Shown: one piece after another, positions 53,995 through 64,000 of the stretch
Position numbering within the stretch: position 1 is the first letter of the stretch
How the letters are laid out: the number at the start of each line of letters is the position of its first letter
Assembly (NCBI GenBank): GCA_951802425.1
Contig: OX637804.1
Location: 2,046,001-2,110,000 of the forward strand
Source of the DNA: Clavaria fumosa
Lineage: Eukaryota > Basidiomycota > Agaricomycetes > Agaricales > Clavariaceae
Length of the DNA stretch: 64,000 nucleotides
Direction of reading: 5' to 3'
The notes under the pieces: model-generated
Database searches by the model: none
What the model was told of the DNA's origin: nothing
Seen by the model: only the letters and a program-made list of their open reading frames with translations
Made by a program: the position numbers and the translations under genes

Positions 53995-55305
53995 GTTCTG
54001 TTCTCATCAAACTACTAGCTTCGTTCGGTGTCCCCTCCCTTAGGCGTTTTGCGGTCGTTTTTGAATTATTCTTCTGCCTCGAGTTGCCATTGGTATGTCT
54101 TATACCAGCCGTTGTAGAGCACTAGTGTACCGTTTAGCAATCTATCATCCGTGAGCCCAATGCTCCGTGAAAATTCTCTGATTTGCTACAACCGCCCTGC
54201 GCGACAAGCCGACAACGTAATACCCTTAGTTGGAGCGCACACGTGCAGAATTGATTGGGCCCTGATCAACACCTGATTGATTGTGGAGATTTCCTTGGTT
54301 TCACCAGTCTTTCTCTTGCCTGGAAGGACCAGGCAACAATAGCCAAAGACACCTGGGGATTGGGACAATGGAGAGGGAGCACACCACTTCCTGCCACCCT
54401 TTTGGCACATGAGCAAGACCATGACTAACCAAATAGGTGCTCTGAGTATCCAATAGTATAAAGCAGTCTGTACCTTACCACTTGTAACACACAATTGTTT
54501 TGCTAGTGCATGTGCTGGGGAGACCCTGAAGCAGTTCCACTATGGTCCTCTTAGACACTGGAGAAGAAAGAGATGCAACAGCCAATCCTGCAACAACAAA
54601 CCTGCATGTCACCTGTGAATTCTAGAGTCATGGGGAGAAACACTGCCTGTCAGGGGAGCATCATAGTGCAGCTCACCCACTGGCAACCCAGTGTAAAGCT
54701 TTCTAAGGTTGCAAAGTCAGTAGTGCTAAGATGTAAAGTCCAAAGTCTATGGACTAGCACCAAGGAACATTCTAGAGGCAAACTGCCTGGCAAAGTCCAT
54801 ATTGTCTGAAGGAAGTCCAGGGTGGATGTATCAGAGTTGGAGCAGGGTCAGATTGGAGGAGACACTGTAGGCCCCAAGTTGGGTGAAAATCACCACACAA
54901 AGAACCCTGAAATGTGGTGAATAACAATGGTTTCCTAAGTGAAAATCACCATGACTAGTTGATAATCCACTCTATCACAGGTGCCTTTTAAGCTGATCTA
55001 ATAGGTGAATTTTATGTTAGTTTTTGGGTCATCTTAACCATGATCTTAGGTGTTTTTCACTATCTTTCACCACAAGAAATTGCACAAAATTAATTTATTG
55101 ATGATATCCTGAAACTGTATTGGTTGATAATCAGGTAAATGAAATGGGTTATTTTTGGCACATATATGACCAAATTCACCTGCTGCTCTCCAGGTGAATG
55201 TCACTGCTATCAAGCACATTTTAATTTGATATTTTAGGTGGCCTCTACATACTTTCAGTGATTTTAACTATATCTCCAAGTATTTTTTTAGCCTGTAAAT
55301 TATGC
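53995..55305. other. Intergenic AT-leaning segment
   Basis: No gene supported. The 102-aa minus-strand frame at 54186-54494 and the 78-aa plus frame at 54573-54809 have no motifs. Repeated words AAATCACC/GTGAATTT around 54890-55200 suggest an old repeat. Confidence 0.4.
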
Positions 55306-55388
55306 ACTCAGTGGGAGTTGAACCCAAGTGCTCATGGAATTGGACTCAACCCACAACTGCTGTGTTATCCATTACACTACAGTCCCCA
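55306..55388 (-). repeat. tRNA-like sequence (pseudo-tRNA or SINE head)
   Basis: The minus strand contains an A-box-like TAGTGTAATGG with a foldable D-arm (GTGT/ACAC) and a B-box-like GGGTTCAACTCCC, resembling a tRNA-Arg-type gene. The anticodon/variable region is about 10 nt too long and the acceptor strands (GGGACTG versus TGAGTGC) do not pair, so I do not call a functional tRNA. A tRNA-derived SINE or a decayed tRNA is possible. Confidence 0.4.
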
Positions 55389-55405
55389 TCTAGACAATAA
55401 GATTT

Positions 55406-55770
55406 TGTGGCTTAATGTCACTCAAATTGAGAGGTGTATCACTCAATATCCTCCAGTTTAATATCACTTAGATTGAGGGGTGTATTGTATCACTCAAAGT
55501 CCTCCAGTTTAATCACTCAAATTGAGGGAGTATATTGTATCACTCAATATCTTCCAGTTTAATATCACTTAAATTAAGGGGTGCATTGTATAACTCAATA
55601 TCCTTCAGTTCAATATCACTCAAATTAAATGGGTGTATTATATTTTCCAGTTCAATATCACTCAATAACTATCAATTTAATATCACTCAAATTATTGGGG
55701 TGTATTGTATCACTCAATATCCTCCAGCTTAATATCACCCAAATTGAGGGTGTAATCTTATCTAGTGAAT
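55406..55770. repeat. Minisatellite, units of about 50-60 bp
   Basis: About six imperfect copies of a unit containing ATATCACTCAAATTGAGGGG and TGTATTGTATCACTCAATAT then CCTCCAG. Unit length varies (about 48-66 bp) and later copies degenerate. Confidence 0.75.
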
Positions 55771-56854
55771 ATCCCTTGATTTTGATGGTGATTAGAAATC
55801 ACTCATCACCTGTTTTGCACTGATTTTGGGGTGAAAGTCATAAATCATCTGACCAGATGGTGATAACAACCTGCTATTGGGTCCATAGTGAGATCAGAGA
55901 TATATTGGAGATGGATTGGAGGAGATCAGGGATATGTCAGAGATGGATTGGAGTACATTGGACATGGATTGGAACATAGAGTCTGGGTGTGGGACAGAGA
56001 TTGCATGAATGGACAAGACCATGACAGATACCAAGATGAGCTCCCCTTTCTGTTATTGTCCTCTTCTTGTTGAAACTCTTCTCCATAGCTCCCTTTGATT
56101 TTGTTATTGCCTGGGGAGCTATCTCCTAGCTATTATGGACTGCATCATATGAAATTTGTGTTGGAGATCATGTAAACCTTGTGTCATGACTTGTAAGTAT
56201 TGTGTATATATTGTGCCTTATGGCACAATCCTGTTTGTCAGATAGTATGGCAATTTAGGTTCCCACACATAAATGATGACAGAGTCAGTGAAGCCAGCTG
56301 GTCTGAAAGAGTGAATCTTCCATAACTAGAGCATCTGATGAGTTGAGATAATTTAAGAACCATTTACCAATGTGGGCAAGCTTACCAGAATATTTTTACA
56401 ATTTGTAATATTTTCTATGAATATCTAAAAATGATTCTCTTGATTACACTAAAATATTGTTTCTGGAAGAACTAGTGGGATTTGATAAAAACCCGGTATT
56501 TTCAAAAATGCTATCATGATGGGCTACCTTCATGAATATTTTCAGGATTTTTACAATTAAATTGAATTCAGAGAATTTTTTGCAAGAATTTCTCATTTTT
56601 CATACATTGTTTGCTAAATTGTGAGTGAATGCATGAACATATCAATGCAGTTTTGAGATATATCATGTGTCCCATTGTATCCTACATTGCATAATATTTT
56701 CAAAATTTTAGCTAATAAACTGAAAAAGTTTTCTCTATATGCACTCAAAAAGATGAATCAATGAATGAATGAAAAATGGGCCCTTTTCTGGGGATGATAA
56801 GAACAAATTCTTGATAAATCAAGAACTTGTAATAAGAATGAATTCTTGATAAAT
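55771..56854. other. AT-rich segment with short GGAGATGGATT repeats
   Basis: Positions 55890-55975 hold four to five imperfect GGAGATGGATTGGA-like units. The rest (to 56854) is AT rich with no supported gene. The 61-aa frame at 55888-56073 only reflects the repeats. Confidence 0.45.
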
Positions 56855-57850
56855 TAAGTTGACTAGATGTTGGGACATCTATCCCAAAGAGGGGGACAGC
56901 AACTATGCCCATGTCAACCCACAAAACCTCTGGCCGATGTTCACTGGTGGACAGTTGATCTCATCACTCCATGCGTCATTTGTGATTGACAATAATCAAC
57001 TCCACGAGGATATCCAGTCTGGACTCTTGCTAGATCCTGTGATCACCCCAATCCTAGAAGACCTCTGCTCGAACTCTGTGGACCCTAAGTGGTCCATGGA
57101 TGATGACGGACTTCTCCACGAGCATGGACAGATTTATGTACTGGACATCAATGACCTCCGACTCTGTGTTTTACATGCGAGACATGACCACCTGCTTGCC
57201 AGACATTTCAGTCAGACCAAGACTATGGCCTTGGTCTTCAGGGATTATACCTGGCTGAAACTCTGAGGATTTGTGTCAGACTTTTGCAAATCTTGCACAA
57301 CTTGTGGTAGGGCGAAAGCCCCTCGGCATAAGCTGTATGGAACACTCAAGCAGCTGCCCATACCTGAGAAACCATGGAATTCCATTTTGATGGATTTCAT
57401 TGAGCAACTCCCTGAGAGCTCCAGTTTTACCACAATCCTAGTGGTTGTTGATAGATTTATGAAGCAAGGGGTTTTCATCCCAATGACCAATGAAGTGAAC
57501 TCCATGGAGTTGGCTCGTCTGTTCATACTCCATGTCTTTTCAAAACATGGACTTCCATTGCATGTCACCTCCAACTGCGGCTCCAAGTTCATCTCTCATT
57601 TTTTCTGCTTGTTGGGCAAGGTCCTTGACATGACTTTGCACTTCACCTCTGGATATCATCTAGAGGGCAATGGACAGACAGAGCGAACTAATCAGATGTT
57701 GGAACAGTACCTCTATTGTTACTGCAATTACCAGCAGGACAACTGGTCTGAACTCCTACCCCTAGCAGAGTTTGCCTACAACAATGCTCCAAGCACCACT
57801 ACTGGGGTCTCTCCATTCTTTGTGAACAAGGGTTATCACCCAAATATATC
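56855..57850 (+). pseudogene. Decayed Gypsy-4 Pol, part 1 (integrase)
   Basis: Begins at DIYPKEGDSNYAHVNPQNLW (end of RNase H) and runs through the integrase zinc finger (HDHLLARHFSQTKT, CKSCTTCGRAKAPRHK) into the integrase core (ILMDFIEQLPES, GNGQTERTNQMLEQ). The central Asp block reads SNCGSKF rather than SDxGxxF, so the catalytic Asp is changed to Asn. A TGA at 57264-57266 interrupts it (WLKL, stop, GFVSD), probably from CGA. It is 5' truncated at 56855. Gypsy-3 is inserted at 57851. Confidence 0.85.
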
Positions 57851-58139
57851 TATCAGACTGGGTCTCACACAACTTAAGCATAAGGTCATGACGACAATAC
57901 TAAGATAAGGGGAAAAGAGTACAAAAATGGAAAGGACGCAGTATATATAGCGAGAGCCTCGGGACTTGCCGACTTTCCCACGCTCGGACCCTCAGATCAC
58001 GTGATGCGCCCAGGCCCAGGTCATGTGATCTTACGATTATGTAATCTGACCACAGCCACAGGTCATGTGACCTTCCAACAACCCTCCCCAGTTTCTCCAC
58101 AACTGCACTTTGGGATGGCTTACATAAGCGATCCTAACA
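57851..58139 (-). repeat. 3' LTR of Gypsy-3
   Basis: 289 bp, TATCAGACTGGG to GATCCTAACA on the plus strand; nearly identical to 63174-63462. Confidence 0.93.
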
Positions 58140-58150
58140 TCACCCCCCTC

Positions 58151-61100
58151 TTAAGGCTGGGCGTCCCGACCAGCTAGCTTGGCCTTGTCAGGGTGAGCAA
58201 GGAAGAAGTCCCAGAGAAGCAGTGCCACATTGGTGAGGTTCCGTCGTGGCTCCCAAGTGTTCTCCTCTACAGGGTATCCCAACCACTTCACCAGGTATCT
58301 CACTCCACACCCCACCTTCTTAACATCAAGGATCGCCTCCACATCATACTCCAGGTGGTCATCATCAATCGTAGGGGGCGGAGGGGGAGGCAGGTTCTGG
58401 GAAGGGAAGGAAGGGGGGTGGTATGGTGTCAACAGCAACTCATTGAAGACCCGATGGATGCGCCAGGCCCGAGGGAGCTTGAGGCGATACCCAGCAGGTC
58501 CCACCTTCTCCTCAACTGCAAAGGGGCCTGCTCTCTTGTTGTCAAGCTTTTTACAGGGCCGGTCCATCTTCAAGTTTCTAGTATCCAGCCAGACCAGATC
58601 TCCCTCAGAGTACTCCCGACTTGGGCGTTTCCCCTTATCGTAGCTCTTCTTCATCGCTGCCACTGCTTTCTCCATTGCCTCCTTGGCTGCTCTTCGGGAC
58701 TCCATGAGCTTAGCCATCCACTCGTCCGCCGCCGGGTTCACCTCAGAAGGTGGCCGGAGCCCCCCATTCCATGGGTGTCGTCCATAATCGAGGAAGAAAG
58801 GTGTCTGTCCTGTTGCTGAGTGCTCACGATTATTAAGAGCAAACTCCGCAGTGGACAACCATTCAGCCCAGTCATCCTGGAGATGGTCCACGTAAGCCCG
58901 GAGATAGATCTCCATCTCCTGGTTCGCCCGTTCCGTCTGTCCATCAGTCTGCGGATGAAAGGCAGTACTTGGATTTGCCTTTACCCGGATCATGGAGTAG
59001 AACTCCTTCATGAAGCGGGACACGAACTGGGACCCCCGGTCACTCACAACCTTGTGAGGGACTCCATGGTCACAAAACACTCGATCCCGGAGGAGACGCG
59101 CTGCTCCAAGTCCTGTGAGGTCGAGCCCGATTGCTTCGAGCAGTGTCCGTTTCGTGAATTTGTCGACAATAACAAGGATGGCATTATGTCCACGGGAGAG
59201 GGGGAGGGGACCGACTATGTCCCATGAGATCACCGACCAGGGACCATCGGGCACCAGATGGGGGTGCAGTGGGGCAGCACGCTTGGTACGGTCGGGCTTC
59301 GTCCGCTGGCATGTCTCACACCCCTGGGCATACCGATCCGCATCTTTTACCATGTCCGGCCACCAATAACCCTTCACTAGTGCTGCTCTCAACTTCCGGG
59401 GCCCAGGGTGTCCAGCAGCGGGGAGGTCATGCTCAAACTCGAGAACGGCCTCACGAGCTCCTAGGGGGACCCAGGTGACTATCCCCTTTCGCCAGAGTCC
59501 AGCACGATCTCGTGTCCACTCATCATCAAGCTCCTCCGGCTTCTGTATGTGTACCGTGCTATTTTTCTGGAGTAGCGTCTCCATTTTTGATGTGAATGAC
59601 ACACGGACTTCCGTTTCCGGGAAAACCTGCACTGGTGCATCCTCCTCCACCATCTCTCCATAGTCCGGTCTCCGGGAGAGTGCATCTGCCTTTGTGTTCG
59701 ACTTGCCAGTGCGATACTTTATCTCAAAGTCAAAGCACTGGAGCTCTCCAACCCAACGAACCTGCCTCGGCTTCAACTTCTGGGGCTTCCGGAAGTACTG
59801 GAGGTTTGCATGGTCCGTCCAGATCTCGATCGTCTCCTCTGCTCCAATGAGGTATGCTCGCCACTCGCGAAGTGCCCGAATCACAGCCAAGAACTCCTTG
59901 TCGTACACATCGTAGTTCTTCTCAGCTGCAGTGAGGGCCTTGGAGATATAGTCAACAACTCTCCAGGTTCCATCCGTCTGCTGCTGCGAGAGCACTCCAC
60001 CAGTTGCCAGATTGCTTGCATCTGTCTCTACCTTCCATCTCCCTTTGTCCTGAGGCAGAGCCAAGACCGGGGCTGATACGAGTGCCTGGCGGAGATCTCG
60101 GAAGGCTGCTTCCTCCTCCTCCTCCCATTTCCACGGAACATTCCCAGTCAGCCGGAAGAGTGGCTTTGCCTGGGCAGAAAGATTTGGGATGTGCCGGCGG
60201 AGGTAGTTCAGCATCCCATTGAACCTCTGGACATCCTTCACATTCTTAGGACGTGGCCAATCTCGGACTGCTGCACCCTTGGCCGGATCATGCTCTAGTC
60301 TGTTGTGGGAAATCTTCATCCCCAGGAAGATGATCTCACTCTTCTCAAACTCGCATTTACTGAGTTTGAGACACAACCCATTCTCTCCAAACTTCCTCAA
60401 GACCCGATCCATCCAGTACCGGTGTGTAGCCAAGTCCTCTGCAAACACAATGACATCATCCACATAGGCCCTCACATGTCCTCCTGCAATCTCCTCCCTC
60501 AACACATGGTTCATGAAGCGTTGGAAGGTGGCAGGGGCATTCTGCAGTCCAAACCACATGACAGCTGGTTCGAAGAGTCCACGGGGTGTCAGGAAGGCGC
60601 AACGGTGCTGGTGCTCGGGCCAGACCTGCATAGATGGGAAACCTCCCTTTGCATCAATCTTAGAGTAGATCGACGCTCCTTTAAGCACATCCACTGTGTC
60701 TCGGATGCGGGGGAGGGGGTACTTGTCCTTGATCAGGTGTGCATTCAGCCTCGAGTAGTCGATGATTGGCCACAGTTTGTCCTTCTCATGTTTGAAGAAG
60801 AAGGGGCTGGCATACGGGGATTTCGAGGGCCGGATTCGTCCAGAAGCAAGCTGCTCATCCACCCAACGGTTCATCTCCACCATCTCCTGCCGTGTCAAAG
60901 AATACAGCTTGGAGGAGAGGTGCTCAGGGTCCTTTTTGAACTCGATCTTAATATCGAAGTCTGGTCGGGAGCAGGGAAGTTCATCCCACTTTGCTTCACT
61001 AAACACCAAAGGGTAGCAGCTGGGCCAATCGGGGGTAGGGCCAGAGTTGGGAAAACGGGTGTCCAGAATACTCGTGGATGCGAGGGTACTCATTTTCAGG

Positions 61101-62602
61101 GGTGCAGGGGCTCGAGGGGATGGGGAACACTGTGGGGGGCAGCGGGTAAGGCTCAGCTCTGCCTTCTGCCAGTCGATATCCGGGTTATGCCGCTTGAGCC
61201 AGTCATGCCCAAGGATGACCTTGTGGGACTGGGTCTTTCCCAGCAGAAAGTGGATCCGCTCCTGGTGGTCACCAACTCTCACCAGCACCTCTATCCCATA
61301 TCGGACCTTTCCATCCCTGTTCTGTGTCCCATCCACATTATACATGGTGATTGGGTTCAGCAGGAGAGATGGCTCCAGTCCCACTCCTTTCGCCCACTCC
61401 AAATCCATGAAGCAGTTGGTGCACCCTGAGTCGACAAGGGCCTTCATTGTGGTCCCTTTGCCAGTGCTGAAAGCCTCCAAGTGCACCTGGATGGCTAGCT
61501 CTCGTGGCACATGTTTCCGCACTTCTGGCCGCACTCTGGTTAGGCGCTCTGCCAGTCTCACTTCCTCCTTCACCTCAGCCCCAATTCAGGTATGTCTCCG
61601 CTGCAAGATAGTATATCAGGGTATACTTGCAGCAGGCACAGGGACGGAAAGGGGGCTGGCACACTTCTTCTCCCCAGTGGGAGTCCTCCTCTCTCTCTCA
61701 CACAGCTCTATGCAGGCTCGGAGCCGTGCAATCTCTTTCTCATATCCCTCCGCCATTTGGGGGGCACATGGTGCTGCCCAGGTTTGGGCCCTTGGGACCT
61801 GCAGACGCGTATCAGGCAGGGGGCAGAAACGGACAGCATGGCCAGTCTGGTGGCATCGGAAACAACATCTCTCATCAGCAGGGGCCCATCCTCGGGCCAT
61901 GGCCACATCTGGAGTACACAGCAGAGGGGTCACAAGAGGTCGCGAAACGGTCACGGCAGGTCGCGGTAGGGTTGCGGTGGGTCGCGCAGGGGTCACAGTG
62001 GGTCGCGGTGTCCGTTCCGTGAGTATCCCATCCAGTCGCCTTTGCTGGGCATCAAGCCTCTCAGCCAGCACCTTCCATTCTCCATATGTCTCTGGCATCG
62101 GGGAGACACCATAGATTCTCTCCACCAACCTCCTACTCAGGTTCAACTCCAGCCAATGGACTAGGATTCCTGAGTCCTTCTCTGCACTCAACTTCGCCCG
62201 TCGGGACAGCATCTCGAATTTCGCGAAGAACTCTGGTGCTGTCGTGGCACCCTGTTTCAGCCCTGCAATATCAGCAAGGGCAGTCGCACGGTCATTCGGG
62301 TCGTCGAATGCGTGCTTCATCTCCTCCACAAACTCTGCCCAGGTTCCGGCCTTGCCACTACCCAGGATCTCTTCCGCCTTCATATTCGCCCACTCTGCAG
62401 CGAATCCTTCTCCAGTAATTTTGCTCAGAGCAAAAAGGACCTTCACCAGGTCCACAGCATAGACAGTCGGGTTCGCCATAAACAGGAGGCGAAGGGATCG
62501 GAGGAATGTACGGAAGTTCCTTTTCTGCCCATCAAAGGGGGCAACAGATAGGTCAAGCCTCATAGGTTGGGCTACAGGCGGGGCGACATGGTCTGCCATC
62601 AC
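58151..62602 (-). pseudogene. Gypsy-3 fused Gag-Pol with two TGA stops
   Basis: 1484 codons from MMADHVAPPVAQPM (62602) to the stop at 58151, interrupted by TGA at 61616-61618 and 61586-61588. At both codons Gypsy-2 has CGA. They lie in the linker between Gag (knuckle CFRCHQTGHAVRFC) and protease (ALVDSGCTNCFMD), so normal translation yields Gag only. The downstream 1140 aa are intact: AYVDDVIVF, CETCQRTKPDR, SDRGSQFVS and chromodomain HLEYDVEAILDVKK. At the codon where Gypsy-2 has its stop, this copy is intact. Domains and order are as in Gypsy-2. Confidence 0.94.
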
Positions 62603-63173
62603 AGGCCCTGGATGCTGTAGATAAAGTTCCAGGCCTTGGGCACTCAGGATTTCTTCGATCTCTTAACAGTCCTGTCCTCTTAGGCTGCTCTTCTGTGTAC
62701 TTATGTACCTATAGAACTCTTATTCTATGAAACTTTTGTTAACGTGGGGCCCAAATGGTGTCCCAGGTGGTCACTCCACAACTCCTAATGAGTTGCCCGT
62801 GCGCCCTTCTGACAATGGTCACAGAGCAAGGGCCCTGTCCACTGGACCAGGAAACTACAGAAAGACTATGTAGGGGCCTTTCCTTGCCCTGTACACTACA
62901 CGATTCACTGGTACGTAGCTGTAAAACAAAGTTCCGGGCCTTGGGCACTCGGTATCACTTGGGGAGGGTCACAGTTGACTTCCTCTGGGTCTGGTCACGT
63001 GTATCTACACACAGTAAAAATTTCGCGCGGTTCTGTTACACACCGCGGGCAGGGTAAAGGAGAAGAGGATGATAGGGGCTGAGCTGTGACAACGTGTCAC
63101 AGTTTGAAATTAAGGGTCCAGGCTAGCCGGGTTAGGACACGGGGCTAGGGCGGACAGGCGGATCTTAGTATTA

Positions 63174-63462
63174 TATCAGACTGGGTCTCACACAACTTAA
63201 GCGTAAGGTCATGACGACAATACTAAGATAAGGGGAAAAGAGTACAAAAATGGAAAGGACGCAGTATATATAGCGAGAGCCTCGGGACTTGCCGACTTTC
63301 CCACGCTCGGACCCTCAGATCACGTGATGTGCCCAGGCCCAGGTCATGTGATCTTACGATTATGTAATCTGACCACAGCCACAGGTCATGTGACCTTCCA
63401 ACAACCCTCCCCAGTTTCTCCACAACTGCACTTTGGGATGGCTTACATAAGCGATCCTAACA
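63174..63462 (-). repeat. 5' LTR of Gypsy-3
   Basis: 289 bp. On the minus strand it contains TATATATACTGCGTC, then CCCCTTATCTTAG, the likely transcript start. Confidence 0.93.
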
Positions 63463-63467
63463 ATATC

Positions 63468-64000
63468 AGTGTACCCGGAATGCGAAGTAACTTCAGTTTG
63501 TGCCCGAATACTCACTGTAGACTTGGATCAGCTGCACCAAGAACTCCATAACCAGATTGCTGAAGCACAACATCACTATCAGGGTCTGGCAGACACCCAT
63601 CGGACCCTGGCACAAAAATTTAAGGTTGGAAACCAAGTCTACGTTAAGGCGAAGTACTTCCATATGACCAGACCCTCCCAGAAACTCTCTGAGAAGTTCC
63701 TTGGACCTTTCGAGATCATCAGAGAGGCCAGCTCACATGCCTTCATACTCCGACTCCCTGAAGCCATGTGAGCAGTCCACCCCATCTTCCACATTTCCAT
63801 GCTGGAACCCATAACTCCAAACATAATTCTGAATCACATAGTCCCTCCACCACCTCCAGTAGAGATCGATGGAGACCTTGAGCATGAAATCTCCGAAGTG
63901 CTCAACTCCAAGATCGACAAACACCACAGCTGCAAACTCCTTTACTTGGTGCAGTGGACTGGATACAAAGGGACTGAGGAGGAAACATCTTGGTTACCAG
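63468..64000 (+). pseudogene. Decayed Gypsy-4 Pol, part 2 (integrase C-terminus, chromodomain)
   Basis: Continues the frame broken at 57850: DLDQLHQELHNQIAEAQHHY, KFKVGNQVYVKAKYFHMTRP, KFLGPFEIIREASSHAFILR, then a TGA at 63769-63771 (after PEAM; CGA likely) and VHPIFHISMLEPITPN. The chromodomain follows: EHEISEVLNSKIDKHHSCKL and LYLVQWTGYKGTEEETSWLP, running off the window end. It belongs to a Gypsy lineage distinct from Gypsy-1/2/3. No 3' LTR is visible within the window. Confidence 0.88.

Larger units (their letters stand above)
57851..63462 (-). mobile_element. Chromodomain Ty3/Gypsy element (Gypsy-3)
   Basis: 289-bp LTRs (57851-58139, 63174-63462), ATATC at 57846-57850 and 63463-63467. 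Same interior length as Gypsy-2, opposite orientation. The LTRs differ at two positions, both CpG. The primer-complementary pair is 63162-63172 (just outside the 5' LTR) with 63219-63229 in the LTR. Removing it with one ATATC shifts frame 0 to frame 1, exactly what the flanking Gypsy-4 halves need. Confidence 0.95.

Noticed and set aside
55306..55388. Functional tRNA-Arg-type gene
   Set aside because: A- and B-box-like words are present but the acceptor stem does not pair and the anticodon/variable region is too long. Recorded only as tRNA-like.
60305..61429. 374-aa plus-strand frame (and the matching 46441-47565 minus frame)
   Set aside because: Antisense to the Gypsy-3 and Gypsy-2 protease/reverse transcriptase regions. 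The two are the same artefact in two copies of one element.
61047..62114. 355-aa plus-strand frame (and 45756-46823 minus)
   Set aside because: Antisense shadow of Gag in Gypsy-3/Gypsy-2; no independent motif.

Overview
The window is nuclear DNA of a filamentous basidiomycete, probably an Agaricomycete. Signs are very short introns (46-73 nt in the genes resolved here), compact housekeeping genes, and many LTR retrotransposons including chromodomain Ty3/Gypsy elements of Tf1/sushi type. The species cannot be named from the sequence.

Layout: 1-13 kb is a gene island. It holds a three-exon acidic protein with a pRiA4b Orf3-like segment (1103-2519, minus), the GPI-anchor glycosyltransferase PIG-A/Gpi3 (2736-4470, minus, 8 exons), the spliceosomal helicase Brr2 (4687-12145, plus, 19 exons, 2172 aa), and a small beta-trefoil-like gene (12340-13009) whose four-exon paralogue lies 41 kb away (53347-53994). 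PIG-A and Brr2 diverge from a 216-bp shared upstream region.

From 13 kb to the end the window is mostly nested transposons, whose order of arrival can be read from target-site duplications (TSDs). Nest 1 (13171-21589): a gag-only LTR element (TSD GTGCC) has in its 5' LTR a hAT-type element (TSD ATACAGCC), which carries a Ty1/Copia element (TSD CAGCC). Nest 2 (22284-25171): a Helitron remnant is split by a 1044-bp near-perfect palindromic TA-flanked element. Nest 3 (28616-35395): a 10-bp satellite was hit twice at ACTTT, by a solo LTR and by a full-length Gypsy element (Gypsy-1). Nest 4 (40861-50935): a hAT transposon (TSD AGTGCAAG) with a decayed transposase contains a small hAT MITE (TSD GCTCTGAC), a 1387-bp solo LTR (TSD CATTG) and Gypsy-2 (TSD CCACT). 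Nest 5 (56855-64000, running off the end): a decayed Gypsy carries Gypsy-3 in opposite orientation (TSD ATATC). Between nests lie fragments of an F-box-like gene, unidentified minus-strand coding segments, minisatellites and low-complexity DNA.

Two themes connect the repeats. First, LTR-LTR differences and in-frame stops are almost all CpG to TpG/CpA changes, with CGA codons turned into TGA; this fits deamination of methylated CpG. Second, both Gypsy families carry a primer-binding stretch complementary to a segment of their own LTR, and the two sides covary between families. This is the signature of self-primed reverse transcription. Exon models, TSDs and alignments were read by eye; none has been tested against transcripts or databases.
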